Assembly: GCA_934481355.1 (NCBI GenBank)
Contig: CAKSPH010000002.1
Coordinates: 62,001-126,000 of the forward strand
Direction: 5' to 3'
Source: an uncultured Oscillospiraceae bacterium
GTDB lineage: Bacteria > Bacillota > Clostridia > Oscillospirales > Ruminococcaceae
DNA: 64,000 bases
Every line of letters starts with the position of its first letter. Within the stretch, counting starts at the first letter, position 1. Positions 7,795 through 16,904 of this stretch are shown piece after piece. The translations under genes were made by a program, and so were the position numbers. The notes below the pieces were generated by a model. The model did not search any database. It worked only from the letters and a program-made list of their open reading frames with translations, and was not told where the DNA came from.

Positions 7795-8394
7795 TCAAGC
7801 CTTGTACAATCCCTTTTCGCGGATATAGTCCGCAACTCCCTGCGGCACCATTCCGGAGATATCCCCGCCTGCCGCCGCCTTTTCGCGCACCTTGGTGGAG
7901 GACATCTCCACCACCTGCGTCGGGAGCACCTTTATCCTGCCCAGCTCGTTTGCGTACTCCATCATATCCGCAAGGCTGTCGCCGTCCCGCGCCGCCGCGC
8001 AGACCCTGACTTCCTTTAATATAGACTCGTACCTGTACCACTTCTCAAAGCTGAACAGCATATCCCCGCCGATCAGCAGGAAAAAGCTCTCGTCCGGGTA
8101 AAGCTCCTTCAGCGCGCGTATCGTGTTGATGGAATAGCTTGTCCCGCCGAGCCTTACCTCGATATCGCTGACCTCCGCCCCGGGAATATGCCCGAAAGCG
8201 CGGCGGCACATCTCCGCCCTGTCCTCGTATGGCAGGAGCTCCGTGTGCTTGTGCGGCGAAACGTAGGTCGGGATTATCAGCAATTTACGCAGCTTTAGCT
8301 GCTTCACCGCCTCCTCCGCGAGCCGGACGTGCCCGTTGTGCACGGGGTTGAACGCTCCGCCGAATATGCCGGTCTTTTTTACGCTGTCACTCAA
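7795..8394 (-). CDS. nadD: Nicotinate-nucleotide adenylyltransferase
   Basis: This 199-residue nucleotidyltransferase adenylates nicotinate mononucleotide to deamido-NAD in NAD synthesis. It shows the HxGH-type motif in GGAFNPVHNGHVRLAEE, the substrate region LIIPTYVSPHKH, and the C-terminal SSTKVREKAAAG (ISSTxxR motif). Its start overlaps the yhbY stop by eight bases, supporting translational coupling within the train. Confidence 0.95.
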   Translation of the reverse strand: MSDSVKKTGIFGGAFNPVHNGHVRLAEEAVKQLKLRKLLIIPTYVSPHKHTELLPYEDRAEMCRRAFGHIPGAEVSDIEVRLGGTSYSINTIRALKELYPDESFFLLIGGDMLFSFEKWYRYESILKEVRVCAAARDGDSLADMMEYANELGRIKVLPTQVVEMSSTKVREKAAAGGDISGMVPQGVADYIREKGLYKA

Positions 8395-8683
8395 GTTCTA
8401 TCACCCGCTTCTTGGGGTCCTTGCTGCGGCGCCAGAGCACGAACTTCCTGCCGATGACCTGAACGACCTCGGATTTTGTGAGCTCCGCTATCTGGTCCGC
8501 CGCCTCGCGCGCGGTGAACTCGCAGTTCTCCTGGACGCCCACCTTGATGAGCTCGCGGCAGTTAAGAACATCGTCGAGCTGCTTTACGAGCTCCTCGCCG
8601 ATGCCCTGCTTTCCTACGAAAAATATAGTATTGTAGCTCTGCGCAATGGAGCGCAGATGTGCCCTCTGTTTACTGGTCAGCAT
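8387..8683 (-). CDS. yhbY: YhbY-type CRM-domain RNA-binding protein
   Basis: This 98-residue single-CRM-domain protein associates with pre-50S ribosomes in studied homologs. It contains LTSKQRAHLRSIAQ at the start, the GxxG loop in VGKQGIGEELVKQLDDVL, and ELIKVGVQENC typical of the fold. The ATG overlaps the rdgB stop (TAATG). The placement beside nadD is conserved in Clostridia. Confidence 0.93.
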   Translation of the reverse strand: MLTSKQRAHLRSIAQSYNTIFFVGKQGIGEELVKQLDDVLNCRELIKVGVQENCEFTAREAADQIAELTKSEVVQVIGRKFVLWRRSKDPKKRVIELE

Positions 8684-9330
8684 TAACCGAATTTCTCCTT
8701 TAAAATCTCCGCAAGCTGCTCGAAAGCCCTTGCACGATGGCTTATTCTGTTCTTCTCGTCCTCGTCGAGCTCCGCCATGCTCCTGTCATCGTCCACCATG
8801 AAGATGGGGTCGTAGCCGAAGCCCTTGCTGCCCGCCATCTCGTCGCCTATGTAGCCCTCGATGGTGCCGTTTACGGAATACTCGTCGTCCTCTGCATAGA
8901 TGAAGTAAATGGAGCACACAAACCTCGCTTCGCGCAGGGGTCTGGATACTCCGTGCATCTCCTCCAGCACTTTTTCGCACAGCTCCCTGTCTGAGGCTCC
9001 CTCGCCGGCGTATCTCGCGGAGTAGATTCCGGGAGCGCCGTTCAGGAAGTCTATTTCAAGACCGCTGTCGTCTGCTATCGTCGGGAGCTTTGTTGCCTCG
9101 AAAACCGCCCGCGCCTTGATGTGGGCGTTTTCCTCAAAGGTATCGCCGTCCTCGATTATCTCGTCTGTGAAGCCTGCCTCACGCATTGATATTACGTCGA
9201 AGCCGTAGGGCTCCAGGAGCTTTCTGAACTCCCTTATCTTGCCCTGATTGTTTGACGCGATTATCAATTTCTGTCGGACAGGCAGCGGGGCGGCAGGTTT
9301 TTCTTCGCCGGATCTGTGAAGATGTTTCAT
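8683..9330 (-). CDS. rdgB: XTP/dITP diphosphatase (RdgB/HAM1 family)
   Basis: This 215-residue house-cleaning pyrophosphatase removes XTP, dITP and ITP from the nucleotide pool. Motifs are IIASNNQGKIREF, FEENAHIKARAV, ADDSGLEIDFLNGAPGIYSARYAG, KGFGYDPIF and ISHRARAFEQL. About 19 residues (MKHLHRSGEEKP...) precede the normal family start at QKLIIASNN. The ATG at 9330 has an AAAGGA site, so the short extension may be real. The gene lies 66 bases after ftsY. Confidence 0.94.
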   Translation of the reverse strand: MKHLHRSGEEKPAAPLPVRQKLIIASNNQGKIREFRKLLEPYGFDVISMREAGFTDEIIEDGDTFEENAHIKARAVFEATKLPTIADDSGLEIDFLNGAPGIYSARYAGEGASDRELCEKVLEEMHGVSRPLREARFVCSIYFIYAEDDEYSVNGTIEGYIGDEMAGSKGFGYDPIFMVDDDRSMAELDEDEKNRISHRARAFEQLAEILKEKFG

Positions 9331-9350
9331 AAAAATTCCTTTCCAAATTT

Positions 9351-9391
9351 ATGCGCCGCAGCGGCGCAATTAATAGAATCCCCTGCGGGGA
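9351..9391. repeat. Pair of adjacent small palindromes between ftsY and rdgB
   Basis: Two hairpins lie back to back: TGCGCCGC-A-GCGGCGCA (9352-9368), and one with a CCCC-TGC-GGGG core near 9380-9390. Neither has a T-run, so they are not convincing terminators. They may be RNA-processing or stability hairpins within the ftsY-rdgB transcript. Confidence 0.5.
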
Positions 9392-9396
9392 ATTAT

Positions 9397-10602
9397 TTAC
9401 TCAAACAGAGCCTGAACATAATCCTCAGGCACGAACGGCTGGAGGTCGTCTATCTTTTCGCCGACTCCTACCAGCTTTACGGGTATGCCGAGTTCGTTCT
9501 TTATAGGTATTATTATACCACCTTTTGCGGTTCCGTCAAGCTTTGTCAGGACAATTCCCGTAATTTCAGCACTTTCACTGAAAAGTTTTGCCTGATTGAC
9601 TGCATTCTGTCCAGTAGTCGCGTCAAGAACCAATAAAGTTTCAACGCACGCGTCCGGGACCTCCCGGGAAATGACGCGGGCTATCTTCCTGAGCTCCTCC
9701 ATGAGGTTCTTCTTATTGTGGAGTCTCCCGGCGGTGTCGCAGAGGACAACATCGGCGCCGCGCGCCTTTGCGGCGGTCAGCGCGTCGAAAATCACGGCGG
9801 CGGGGTCGCTGCCCTCGCTGTGCTTTACTATCTCCACGCCTGCGCGGTCAGTCCACACGTTGAGCTGGTCGATAGCCGCCGCGCGGAACGTGTCCGCCGC
9901 CGCAACTATGACTTTCTTTCCCTGAGACTTTAAGTTCGCCGCCAGCTTTCCGATGGTGGTGGTCTTTCCCGCGCCGTTTACGCCGATGACCATGATAACG
10001 GAGGGCTTTGTGTCGAGCCTGAGTTCGTTTCCTCCGGTGAGCATTCCGGAGATGATATCCCGCAGGAGCTTCTTCACGTCCGCCGGGTCGGTGGCTCCGG
10101 TGCGCTTTACCGCCGCGCGGAGCTGGTCGCATATCTCCATGGAGGTCTCCGCGCCGATATCGGAGAGTATCAGCGTTTCCTCCAGCTCGTCGAAGAAATC
10201 CTCGTCTATCTTCGTAAAGCTGTTCATCAGCAGCTCCAGCCTGCTCATGAATCCGTCCTTGGTCTTTTTCAGCCCGTTTTTCAGCTTCTCGAAGAACCCG
10301 ACTTTCTTCGGGGCTTCCTCTCCGGATTCTTCCTCGCCGGAAAGCTTCTCCGCCTCCGCTTCCGCAGCCTGCTGGAGCTCCTCTTCTTCCTCCGTTACTT
10401 CTTCGGCTTCCGGAGCCGCTTCGGGCTCGTCTGCTTCGTACTGCTCGCCGGTTTGGGAAGCCTGCTCCGGAGAGTCCTCCCCGGTTTGTGGAATATCACC
10501 GTCAGGCGTTTCAGCCTGCTCTGCGGAGAGTTCTTCATTGAGGAGGTTTTCATCTTCGTCCTCCTGCTTTTTCTTTTTCCTGAATTTATCGAAAAAACCC
10601 AT
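9397..10602 (-). CDS. ftsY: Signal recognition particle receptor FtsY
   Basis: This 401-residue SRP GTPase docks SRP-ribosome complexes at the membrane. An acidic N-terminal A region of about 100 residues (rich in E, A and Q) precedes the NG domain. GTPase motifs are GVNGAGKTTTIGKLA (P-loop), DTFRAAAIDQL, DTAGRLHNKKNLMEEL, TKLDGTAKGG and GVGEKIDDLQPF. It follows smc by 14 bases; smc-ftsY linkage is common in Firmicutes. No ffh gene is in the window. Confidence 0.97.
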   Translation of the reverse strand: MGFFDKFRKKKKQEDEDENLLNEELSAEQAETPDGDIPQTGEDSPEQASQTGEQYEADEPEAAPEAEEVTEEEEELQQAAEAEAEKLSGEEESGEEAPKKVGFFEKLKNGLKKTKDGFMSRLELLMNSFTKIDEDFFDELEETLILSDIGAETSMEICDQLRAAVKRTGATDPADVKKLLRDIISGMLTGGNELRLDTKPSVIMVIGVNGAGKTTTIGKLAANLKSQGKKVIVAAADTFRAAAIDQLNVWTDRAGVEIVKHSEGSDPAAVIFDALTAAKARGADVVLCDTAGRLHNKKNLMEELRKIARVISREVPDACVETLLVLDATTGQNAVNQAKLFSESAEITGIVLTKLDGTAKGGIIIPIKNELGIPVKLVGVGEKIDDLQPFVPEDYVQALFE

Positions 10603-10616
10603 AGATCCTCCGTTCG

Positions 10617-13600
10617 TTATTTCAGTTCAACGTCAAGCTCGTCCGCAAGGTCGCGGCGCAGGAGTCTTGACACGCCCTTTTCCTGCATGAATACGCCGTA
10701 CAGCACCTTGCACCCCTCGATGGTCCCGCGCCTGTGAGTGATTACCATGAGCTGGGTCTGGCTGCTGAACTGATTCAGATATGTGATGTACTTGTCAACG
10801 TTCACATCGTCGAGCGCCGCGTCAACCTCGTCAAGCATACAGAACGGCGTGGGACGGTGCTTTAGTATCGCAAAGTAGATGGTGATGGCTACCATGGTCT
10901 GTTCGCCGCCGGAAAGCGAGATGAGGTTCTTTATGACCTTTCCGGGCGGAGCCGCAAGTATCTCGATTCCCGAGCCCAGCACGTCCTCCGGGTCGGTGAG
11001 CTTCAGCTCGCCGTGGGCTCCGTCGCCGAATATGCTGACGAATATCTCCCTGAAACTCTTGTTTATCTCCTCGAAGCTGTTCAGGAACCTCGTCTTGATG
11101 TCCTCGGTGAGGTCAGCGATGAGCTTTTCAAGCTCCCGCTTGCTCTTCTCGATGTCCTCGAGCTGGGCGGTCTGGAACTTGTAGCGCTCCGCCACCTCGC
11201 GGTACTCGTCGATGGAATCCATGTTTACGCTGCCGAGCCGCGAGATGTTCTTTCGCAGCTCCTCCAGCTCGTTTTCCGCCGCCAGCAGGTTTTCAAGCGG
11301 CTTCGCCTGCTCCACAGCCATCGAGACCGTGAGGTCGTAGCTGTCGTGCAGCATATTCACTATGCGCTCCTGCTCCCGGACTTCGCCGGTGCGGCGCTCC
11401 TCCAGCCTTGCGACTTCCCGGGCGAAATGCTCCTTGTTGCGGTTCGCCTCGGAGATATCCCGGTGCATCTGACCTATCGAAAGCTCCAGCTGCTCTATCT
11501 CCGACATGGAGCGTGTGATGTCCTTGTCCTTGTCGGTGAGCTCGCCGCTGTGCTGCTCTATTTCTTTCTTCACGCGCTCTATGTCCACGCGGATACGGTC
11601 GTCGTCCGCTTCAAGGGCGGCGATGTTTTCCTTGTAGCTGTCGCTGCTCTGGAACAGCATCCTGCGGTTTTCCTCGCGGCTGCGTATCTCCACCCGGAAC
11701 GCGTCTATGTCCTTTTCAGCCGCGACCTTGTCGAGCCCGAGCTGTGAAAGGCTTTCCGAAAGCTCCTTTATGTGGGCGGCGGCGCTGTCGCGCTCGTCCC
11801 CGGACTGCTTCTGCCGCTCCTCTATTTCCGCGATTTCCTTATCGCAGGCCTCGATGACCGCCCTGCTTTCGGAAATCTGCGCGTTATACTGCTTTATCTG
11901 CGCGTCGAACCGCTCCAGCGCCAGCCGGGAGGTCTCCCCCTGCTGCGAAAGCTGCTCGATGAGCATCGTGAACTTCGAAAGCTCCGCGCGGCTGTTTATC
12001 TCCGCCGAATCCAGGGCTTTCAGCTCGTCCTCGGCGCCCTCGGTCTCCATGGCGAATTTTGCCGCCTCCGCCTGGTACTGCTGGTAAGCCTCGTTCTTCT
12101 CCGCGAGAGTCTTTCTGAGGGCTATCACCTCGTTGTAAAGGGAATCCTTCTCCTGTTTTCTGGAAATGATGCCCGCACCGTTTCCGCGGCTTCCTCCGGT
12201 GAATGAACCGCCGGCGTTGACCACCTGACCGTCAAGTGTCACTATGCGGAACTTCGCGCCGTACTTCCTGCTGAGGAACGCCGCCGTGTCGATATCGTCC
12301 ACTATCGCGGTGAGTCCCAGCAGGTAGCGTATGATGTTGAGGTACTCCCCGTCGCATTCCACAAGGTCGCTTGCGATACCCTCGAAGCCCTGCTCCGACT
12401 GGAGCCGCGGCTCGTTGAGGTAGCGCCCTTTCATCGCGGTTATCGGGAGCATTGTGGCGCGCCCCGCGTTGGTCTCCTTCAAAAAGCGGATACAGCGCTT
12501 CGCCGTCTCCTCGTTGTCCACGATGATGTTCTGCATTGCCGCTCCCAGCGCTGTTTCTATCGCCGCGACATAGCGCTCGTCCATGCTGACCACATCGGCT
12601 ACCGTGCCATGTATTCCGCCCATTCTGCCCTGCTGCGAGGCCCTCATGAGCTCCTTTACGCTGTGGGTGTAGCCCTCCATGCTCCTTTCAACGTCCTCAA
12701 GGAGCTTCCAGCGCTTCTGCTTGGTGTCCAGCTCGTCGCGCACGCGGTCGGCTTCCGCCTTCGCCTCGTTCATGCGGCGGGTCTTTCCCTCGCCAAGCCG
12801 CTGGAGTCCCGCCAGCCTGTTCTGCTTTACGGAGCGCTGCTCCGCGATATCCGCGATTGATTTCTCGGCGGCTTCCCTGCTCCCGGTGTATTCCCTGAGC
12901 CTTGCTTCGGAATTTTCCGCGTCTGAAAGGAACGTCCGCTTCTGGTCCTCGGCTTCCTCAACGGAGTGCTCCGCCTGGGCGCACCGCGCGGAGGCCTCGC
13001 CCTTTTCGCGGTAAGCCTTTGCAAGCCTCTGCTCCAGCTCGGAATAAGCCCGGCTGCTTTCGGCGCTCTGCTTTTCTATTTCGGACAGCTTCGCGCGGAT
13101 ATCCTCCTGCCGCGATTCCATGACGGAAAGCTCCGCCTGCTTGTCCTCTATCTTCTTCTGGAATACCTTTATGCCCTCGTCGAAGCTGCGGCTGCTTTCC
13201 TCCGCATTGGCTATCTGCCCGGAAAGCTCCGTGCGGCGCTTCTGGTTGTGCATGAGGTCGTTTTCCAGCACGCCTATCTGCGAGCGCTTCTCCGCGATCT
13301 CGGTGTTCACTGCGTCGCGGCTCCTGCGGAATCTTTCCAGCTCCGCCTGAATGCGCTGCTTCTTCTCGGTGCTGTCGTCAATGCTGTTCTGGAGCTTCTC
13401 CGCGTCCTTTTCGTAGTGCTCGCACTCCGCGCGGTTGAGCAGCAGGTCGTCGTCCAGCTTCTTTATCGCCGTGCGGCGCTCCTCGTAGTGCGCCGCGCCC
13501 ACGGATATCTCCAGCTCCTTTTTCTTGTCGAGGAGCTCGGCGGCAAGCACCGCCTTTTCCGACTGCTTTTTCAGCACCGGAAGGCGCTCCTCGTCCATCT

Positions 13601-14186
13601 TGATGATGTCCTTCTGGCGGGTGATGTTGTCCTCGGCGCTCTGGAGCTCCTTTTCAGCCTCCGCCTTCTTGTGCAGGAACAGCGATATCCCCGCCGCTTC
13701 CTCGAATATCTCACGGCGCTGTGTGCCCCGCGCGTTCACTATCTCGGCTACCCTGCCCTGACCGATTATGGAATATCCGTCTCTGCCAAGACCGGTTCCG
13801 AGCAGCATTTCCTGGATGTCTTTCAGCCTTGATTTCGCCCCGTTTATCAGGAACTCGCTCTCGCCGCTGCGGTACAGCTTGCGGGAGATAGTCACCTCGT
13901 CCGCGTCCACCGGGAGCGCACGGTCGGTGTTGTCTATGCACAGCGCGACCCTTGCGAAGCCCATGGGCTTGCGGTCGGTGGTGCCGTGGAAGATAACGTC
14001 CTCCATCTTCTCGCCGCGCAGGGTCTTTGCGCCCTGCTCTCCCATTACCCAGCGCAGGGCGTCGCTTATGTTGCTCTTGCCGTTGCCGTTGCTTCCGACC
14101 ACGGCGGTGGTCTGGGCGTCGAAATTCAGTACGGTCTTGTCCGCAAAGGATTTGAACCCATGTATCTCAAGTGACTTAAAAAACAT
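10617..14186 (-). CDS. smc: Chromosome segregation ATPase SMC
   Basis: This 1189-residue SMC protein forms the condensin core that compacts and segregates the chromosome. The N-terminal ATPase half has GFKSFADKT and Walker A GSNGNGKSNISDALRW. Two long coiled coils flank a hinge near residues 520-660, including GIHGTVADVVSMDERYVAAIE and a glycine-rich GGSFTGGS stretch. The C-terminal half has LSGGEQTMVAITIYFAI (ABC signature) and MLDEVDAALDDVNV (Walker B). Walker A and signature differ slightly from the usual GPNGSGKSN and LSGGEKAL forms. scpA and scpB are not nearby. Confidence 0.97.
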   Translation of the reverse strand: MFFKSLEIHGFKSFADKTVLNFDAQTTAVVGSNGNGKSNISDALRWVMGEQGAKTLRGEKMEDVIFHGTTDRKPMGFARVALCIDNTDRALPVDADEVTISRKLYRSGESEFLINGAKSRLKDIQEMLLGTGLGRDGYSIIGQGRVAEIVNARGTQRREIFEEAAGISLFLHKKAEAEKELQSAEDNITRQKDIIKMDEERLPVLKKQSEKAVLAAELLDKKKELEISVGAAHYEERRTAIKKLDDDLLLNRAECEHYEKDAEKLQNSIDDSTEKKQRIQAELERFRRSRDAVNTEIAEKRSQIGVLENDLMHNQKRRTELSGQIANAEESSRSFDEGIKVFQKKIEDKQAELSVMESRQEDIRAKLSEIEKQSAESSRAYSELEQRLAKAYREKGEASARCAQAEHSVEEAEDQKRTFLSDAENSEARLREYTGSREAAEKSIADIAEQRSVKQNRLAGLQRLGEGKTRRMNEAKAEADRVRDELDTKQKRWKLLEDVERSMEGYTHSVKELMRASQQGRMGGIHGTVADVVSMDERYVAAIETALGAAMQNIIVDNEETAKRCIRFLKETNAGRATMLPITAMKGRYLNEPRLQSEQGFEGIASDLVECDGEYLNIIRYLLGLTAIVDDIDTAAFLSRKYGAKFRIVTLDGQVVNAGGSFTGGSRGNGAGIISRKQEKDSLYNEVIALRKTLAEKNEAYQQYQAEAAKFAMETEGAEDELKALDSAEINSRAELSKFTMLIEQLSQQGETSRLALERFDAQIKQYNAQISESRAVIEACDKEIAEIEERQKQSGDERDSAAAHIKELSESLSQLGLDKVAAEKDIDAFRVEIRSREENRRMLFQSSDSYKENIAALEADDDRIRVDIERVKKEIEQHSGELTDKDKDITRSMSEIEQLELSIGQMHRDISEANRNKEHFAREVARLEERRTGEVREQERIVNMLHDSYDLTVSMAVEQAKPLENLLAAENELEELRKNISRLGSVNMDSIDEYREVAERYKFQTAQLEDIEKSKRELEKLIADLTEDIKTRFLNSFEEINKSFREIFVSIFGDGAHGELKLTDPEDVLGSGIEILAAPPGKVIKNLISLSGGEQTMVAITIYFAILKHRPTPFCMLDEVDAALDDVNVDKYITYLNQFSSQTQLMVITHRRGTIEGCKVLYGVFMQEKGVSRLLRRDLADELDVELK

Positions 14187-14205
14187 TCACAAACCTCGCT
14201 GTATA

Positions 14206-15195
14206 TCAGCGCACCTCGATATAAGCCCCGTCCAGCGGCTTTATCTGCACAACATAGCCAAGCTCCCGCAGAGCCGCGATGTTGCCGCGCTTCTGTCCGA
14301 CTGCCCTGCTGATATTGCGGCTGTCGGTGTAAATCATATAATTTCCCTTTTCCCGTGTGAAAAGCTCGCGCTTCATGTCGTTCAGGAACAGCCGGCTCTC
14401 CACTATCTCCCGGAATGCCGGGTGGTAAACTCCGCCGAGCATTTCGCTCTCCACCTCATGTGAAGCGTGGAGTCCCATTCTTATCACGCGTATTCCTGCC
14501 GCTTCAAACTCCCGCAGGAGCTCCGCGCAGAGATCCACCGTCTGCTCAAATCCGAAGCTGCGGTACTCCCCGCTCTCAAAGAGGCTTCCGAGCCGCGTGT
14601 GCTTCAGTATCACGGTGGGGTATATCCGCACGGTATCCGGCTTCAGCGCGATGAACTCCCGGCAGGTGAGCCGGACGGCTTCCCCAGAGTCCCGGTAAAG
14701 CCCGGTCATCATCTGGAGTCCCAGCGAAATACCGCTCTCCCTGATAAGCCGGAAAGCCCTGCGGACGTCCTCCGCGGAGTGCCCGCGCCCGTTCGCCTGC
14801 AAAACCTCGTCCGACATGGACTGTGCGCCGAGCTCAACGGCGGTCATGCCGTATTGTTTCAGTATCGCGATAATTTCCTCGCTGATACAGTCCGGACGGG
14901 TGGAACAGCGTATTCCGCAGTAGACCTCCGGGTACTTCCGGACAGCCTCGGCGGCGCATTCCAGCAGGCTTATCATGTAGTCCCGGGGGACAGCCGTGAA
15001 GCTCCCGCCGAAGAACGCTATCTCCGCCTGCATATTCCTTTCAGCGAGATGGGAAGCCTGCCCGTCCAGCAGCTCCCTGACCTCCTCGGCGGAGGGAGCG
15101 TGAGCCGCCCCGGAAATGCTCCGCTGGTCGCAGAAGCTGCACCTGTGCGGGCAGCCGATGTGCGGTATGAATACCGAAATATTAGTCCGTTTCAT
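14206..15195 (-). CDS. Radical SAM protein, Elp3-like
   Basis: This 329-residue radical SAM enzyme has the cluster-binding CxxxCxxC in IGCPHRCSFCDQRSIS near the N-terminus, followed by EIAFFGGSFTAVPRD, GIRCSTRPDCI and VELGAQSMSDEVLQANGRGH. These are shared with the Elp3/HemN-like radical SAM group. The histone-acetyltransferase half of true Elp3 is absent, so a tRNA U34-type role is only a possibility. It overlaps the rnc stop by 14 bases and precedes smc by 19, as in other Clostridia. Substrate unknown. Confidence 0.85.
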   Translation of the reverse strand: MKRTNISVFIPHIGCPHRCSFCDQRSISGAAHAPSAEEVRELLDGQASHLAERNMQAEIAFFGGSFTAVPRDYMISLLECAAEAVRKYPEVYCGIRCSTRPDCISEEIIAILKQYGMTAVELGAQSMSDEVLQANGRGHSAEDVRRAFRLIRESGISLGLQMMTGLYRDSGEAVRLTCREFIALKPDTVRIYPTVILKHTRLGSLFESGEYRSFGFEQTVDLCAELLREFEAAGIRVIRMGLHASHEVESEMLGGVYHPAFREIVESRLFLNDMKRELFTREKGNYMIYTDSRNISRAVGQKRGNIAALRELGYVVQIKPLDGAYIEVR

Positions 15196-15871
15196 AGCCC
15201 ATAAGCCCGATGGCTTCCTTGGCGGCGGCCTGCTCGGCTTCCTTTTTGCTCTGCCCGGAGCCGGTGCCGATGCTCTGACCGTTCAGCATTACCTCCGCTG
15301 TAAAGGTCTTGTGGTGAGCCTCGCCCTCTTCCTCCGTCACCTCGTAGGAAACGCGCTCCTCGGGATTCTGCTGGATTATCTCCTGAAGAATGGTCTTGTA
15401 GTCGCCGAGCTTCACCTTACCGCTCCTTATCGCCTCGATGGAAGGCACGAACCGCATGATGAACGCCTTAGCCTCGTCCATTCCTCCGTCAAGGAATATC
15501 GCGGCGATAAGCGCCTCGAAAGCGTCCGCCAGAATGGAGCGCCGCTCCCTGCCGCCGGTCATCTCCTCGCCCTTGCCGAGCAGGATATAATCGCCGAGGG
15601 AAATGCGCTTCGCAAAGTTGTACAGCGAATTCTCGCAAACGATGGAGGCTCGCAGCTTTGTAAGCCCGCCCTCCGGCACGGTGGTCATATTCGTGAAGAG
15701 ATAGAGCGATACCGTTATCTGGAGCACGCTGTCCCCGAGGAACTCCAGCCGCTCGTTGCTGCCGTTGTTCTTTCCGCCGGAGTAGCTGGAATGGGTCATG
15801 GCGCCGCGCAGAAGCGACTTGTCCTTAAAGGCGTAGCCTATTGCCTGTTCAAGCTGACTGAATTCCGACAT
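15182..15871 (-). CDS. rnc: Ribonuclease III
   Basis: This 229-residue double-strand-specific RNase processes rRNA precursors and structured mRNAs. The nuclease domain carries the signature NERLEFLGDSVLQ and the second acidic site in LADAFEALIAAIFLDGG. The C-terminal dsRNA-binding domain runs from about residue 157 and ends KKEAEQAAAKEAIGLM. The stop of plsX lies one base before its start, so no acpP intervenes, unlike the common plsX-acpP-rnc order. Confidence 0.96.
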   Translation of the reverse strand: MSEFSQLEQAIGYAFKDKSLLRGAMTHSSYSGGKNNGSNERLEFLGDSVLQITVSLYLFTNMTTVPEGGLTKLRASIVCENSLYNFAKRISLGDYILLGKGEEMTGGRERRSILADAFEALIAAIFLDGGMDEAKAFIMRFVPSIEAIRSGKVKLGDYKTILQEIIQQNPEERVSYEVTEEEGEAHHKTFTAEVMLNGQSIGTGSGQSKKEAEQAAAKEAIGLMGYETD

Positions 15872-15872
15872 A

Positions 15873-16889
15873 TCAATCCTCTTCCTTCACCCCGAGAGCC
15901 GCGATGGCGCTCGTCATTTCTTCGATAGCGTTCTTTTCAACGAACATCTTCGCCTGCCTGAAAGCGCCGAGGAAAGCCACCGCGTCGGAGCTTCCGTGCG
16001 CCTTGAACACCGGCTTTGACGTGCCCAGCAGCGGCGACCCGCCGATGGTCTTGTAGTCGAGCTGCTTAGCGATGTCGCCGAGCTGCTTCTTCACGCACAG
16101 CGCGCCTATCTTCGTCTTGAGATTCGCGTAGAACATGGATTTCAGCGACTGCTTCATGAGTATCCCCATGCCCTCGCAGGCTTTCAGGAACACGTTTCCG
16201 GTGAAGCCGTCCGTTACCAGCACGTCCACCTTGCCGACGGGGGCGTCGCGCCCCTCCACATAGCCGACGAAGTTGATGGACGGCGTATTCCTGAGGAGCT
16301 TCACGGTCTCGTGCTCGAGCTCGCGTCCCTTTTCCTCCTCGGTGCCGATGTTCAACAGACCTACCCTGGGCTTCCCGATTCCCATGGTCTTTTCCATGAA
16401 AATGCTGCCGAGCACCGCGAACTGCTGGAGCATTTCGGGTCTGCACTCGAGGTTCGCGCCGCCGTCTATGACGCTGTATCTTCCCCCGCCAAGGCAGGGC
16501 ATCAGCGGAACCAGGGCGGTCCTCTTGACGCCCTTTATGCGCTTTTCGACCATCGTGCCGCCGACGACTATCGCGGCGGTGCTTCCGGCGCTGATGAACG
16601 CATCAGCGTTGCCGTCCGCCAGGTAGTACAGCGCCTTTCCCATGGAGGTCCCGGAGTTCTCCTTGATAACGGATTTCGGAGCGTCCTCCGTGGTAATAAC
16701 TCCCTGGGCGGGAACAATCTCAATGTGGCTGTCCGAGATATCCAGAGCCTTCATGCGCTCCATGAGCGTCTTTTCATCGCCTGTGACCGCGATATCTATT
16801 CCGAGCTCCCTGACTGCGAGAGCCGCGCCTTTGAGCACCTCGTCCGGGGCGTTGTCGCCGCCGAAGCCGTCTATTACAATCTTCATCAT
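15873..16889 (-). CDS. plsX: Phosphate acyltransferase PlsX
   Basis: This 338-residue enzyme converts acyl-ACP to acyl-phosphate, the acyl donor for PlsY at the start of phospholipid synthesis. Motifs are IVIDGFGGDNAPDEVLKG at the N-terminus, ISAGSTAAIVVGG, DGGANLECRPEML, NIGTEEEKG and DGFTGNVFLKACEG. Two adjacent ATG codons at the start leave a one-residue uncertainty. It sits between trmFO (15 bases) and rnc (1 base). No fab genes are linked. Confidence 0.95.
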   Translation of the reverse strand: MMKIVIDGFGGDNAPDEVLKGAALAVRELGIDIAVTGDEKTLMERMKALDISDSHIEIVPAQGVITTEDAPKSVIKENSGTSMGKALYYLADGNADAFISAGSTAAIVVGGTMVEKRIKGVKRTALVPLMPCLGGGRYSVIDGGANLECRPEMLQQFAVLGSIFMEKTMGIGKPRVGLLNIGTEEEKGRELEHETVKLLRNTPSINFVGYVEGRDAPVGKVDVLVTDGFTGNVFLKACEGMGILMKQSLKSMFYANLKTKIGALCVKKQLGDIAKQLDYKTIGGSPLLGTSKPVFKAHGSSDAVAFLGAFRQAKMFVEKNAIEEMTSAIAALGVKEED

Positions 16890-16904
16890 ATCACCTATGT
16901 ATCC

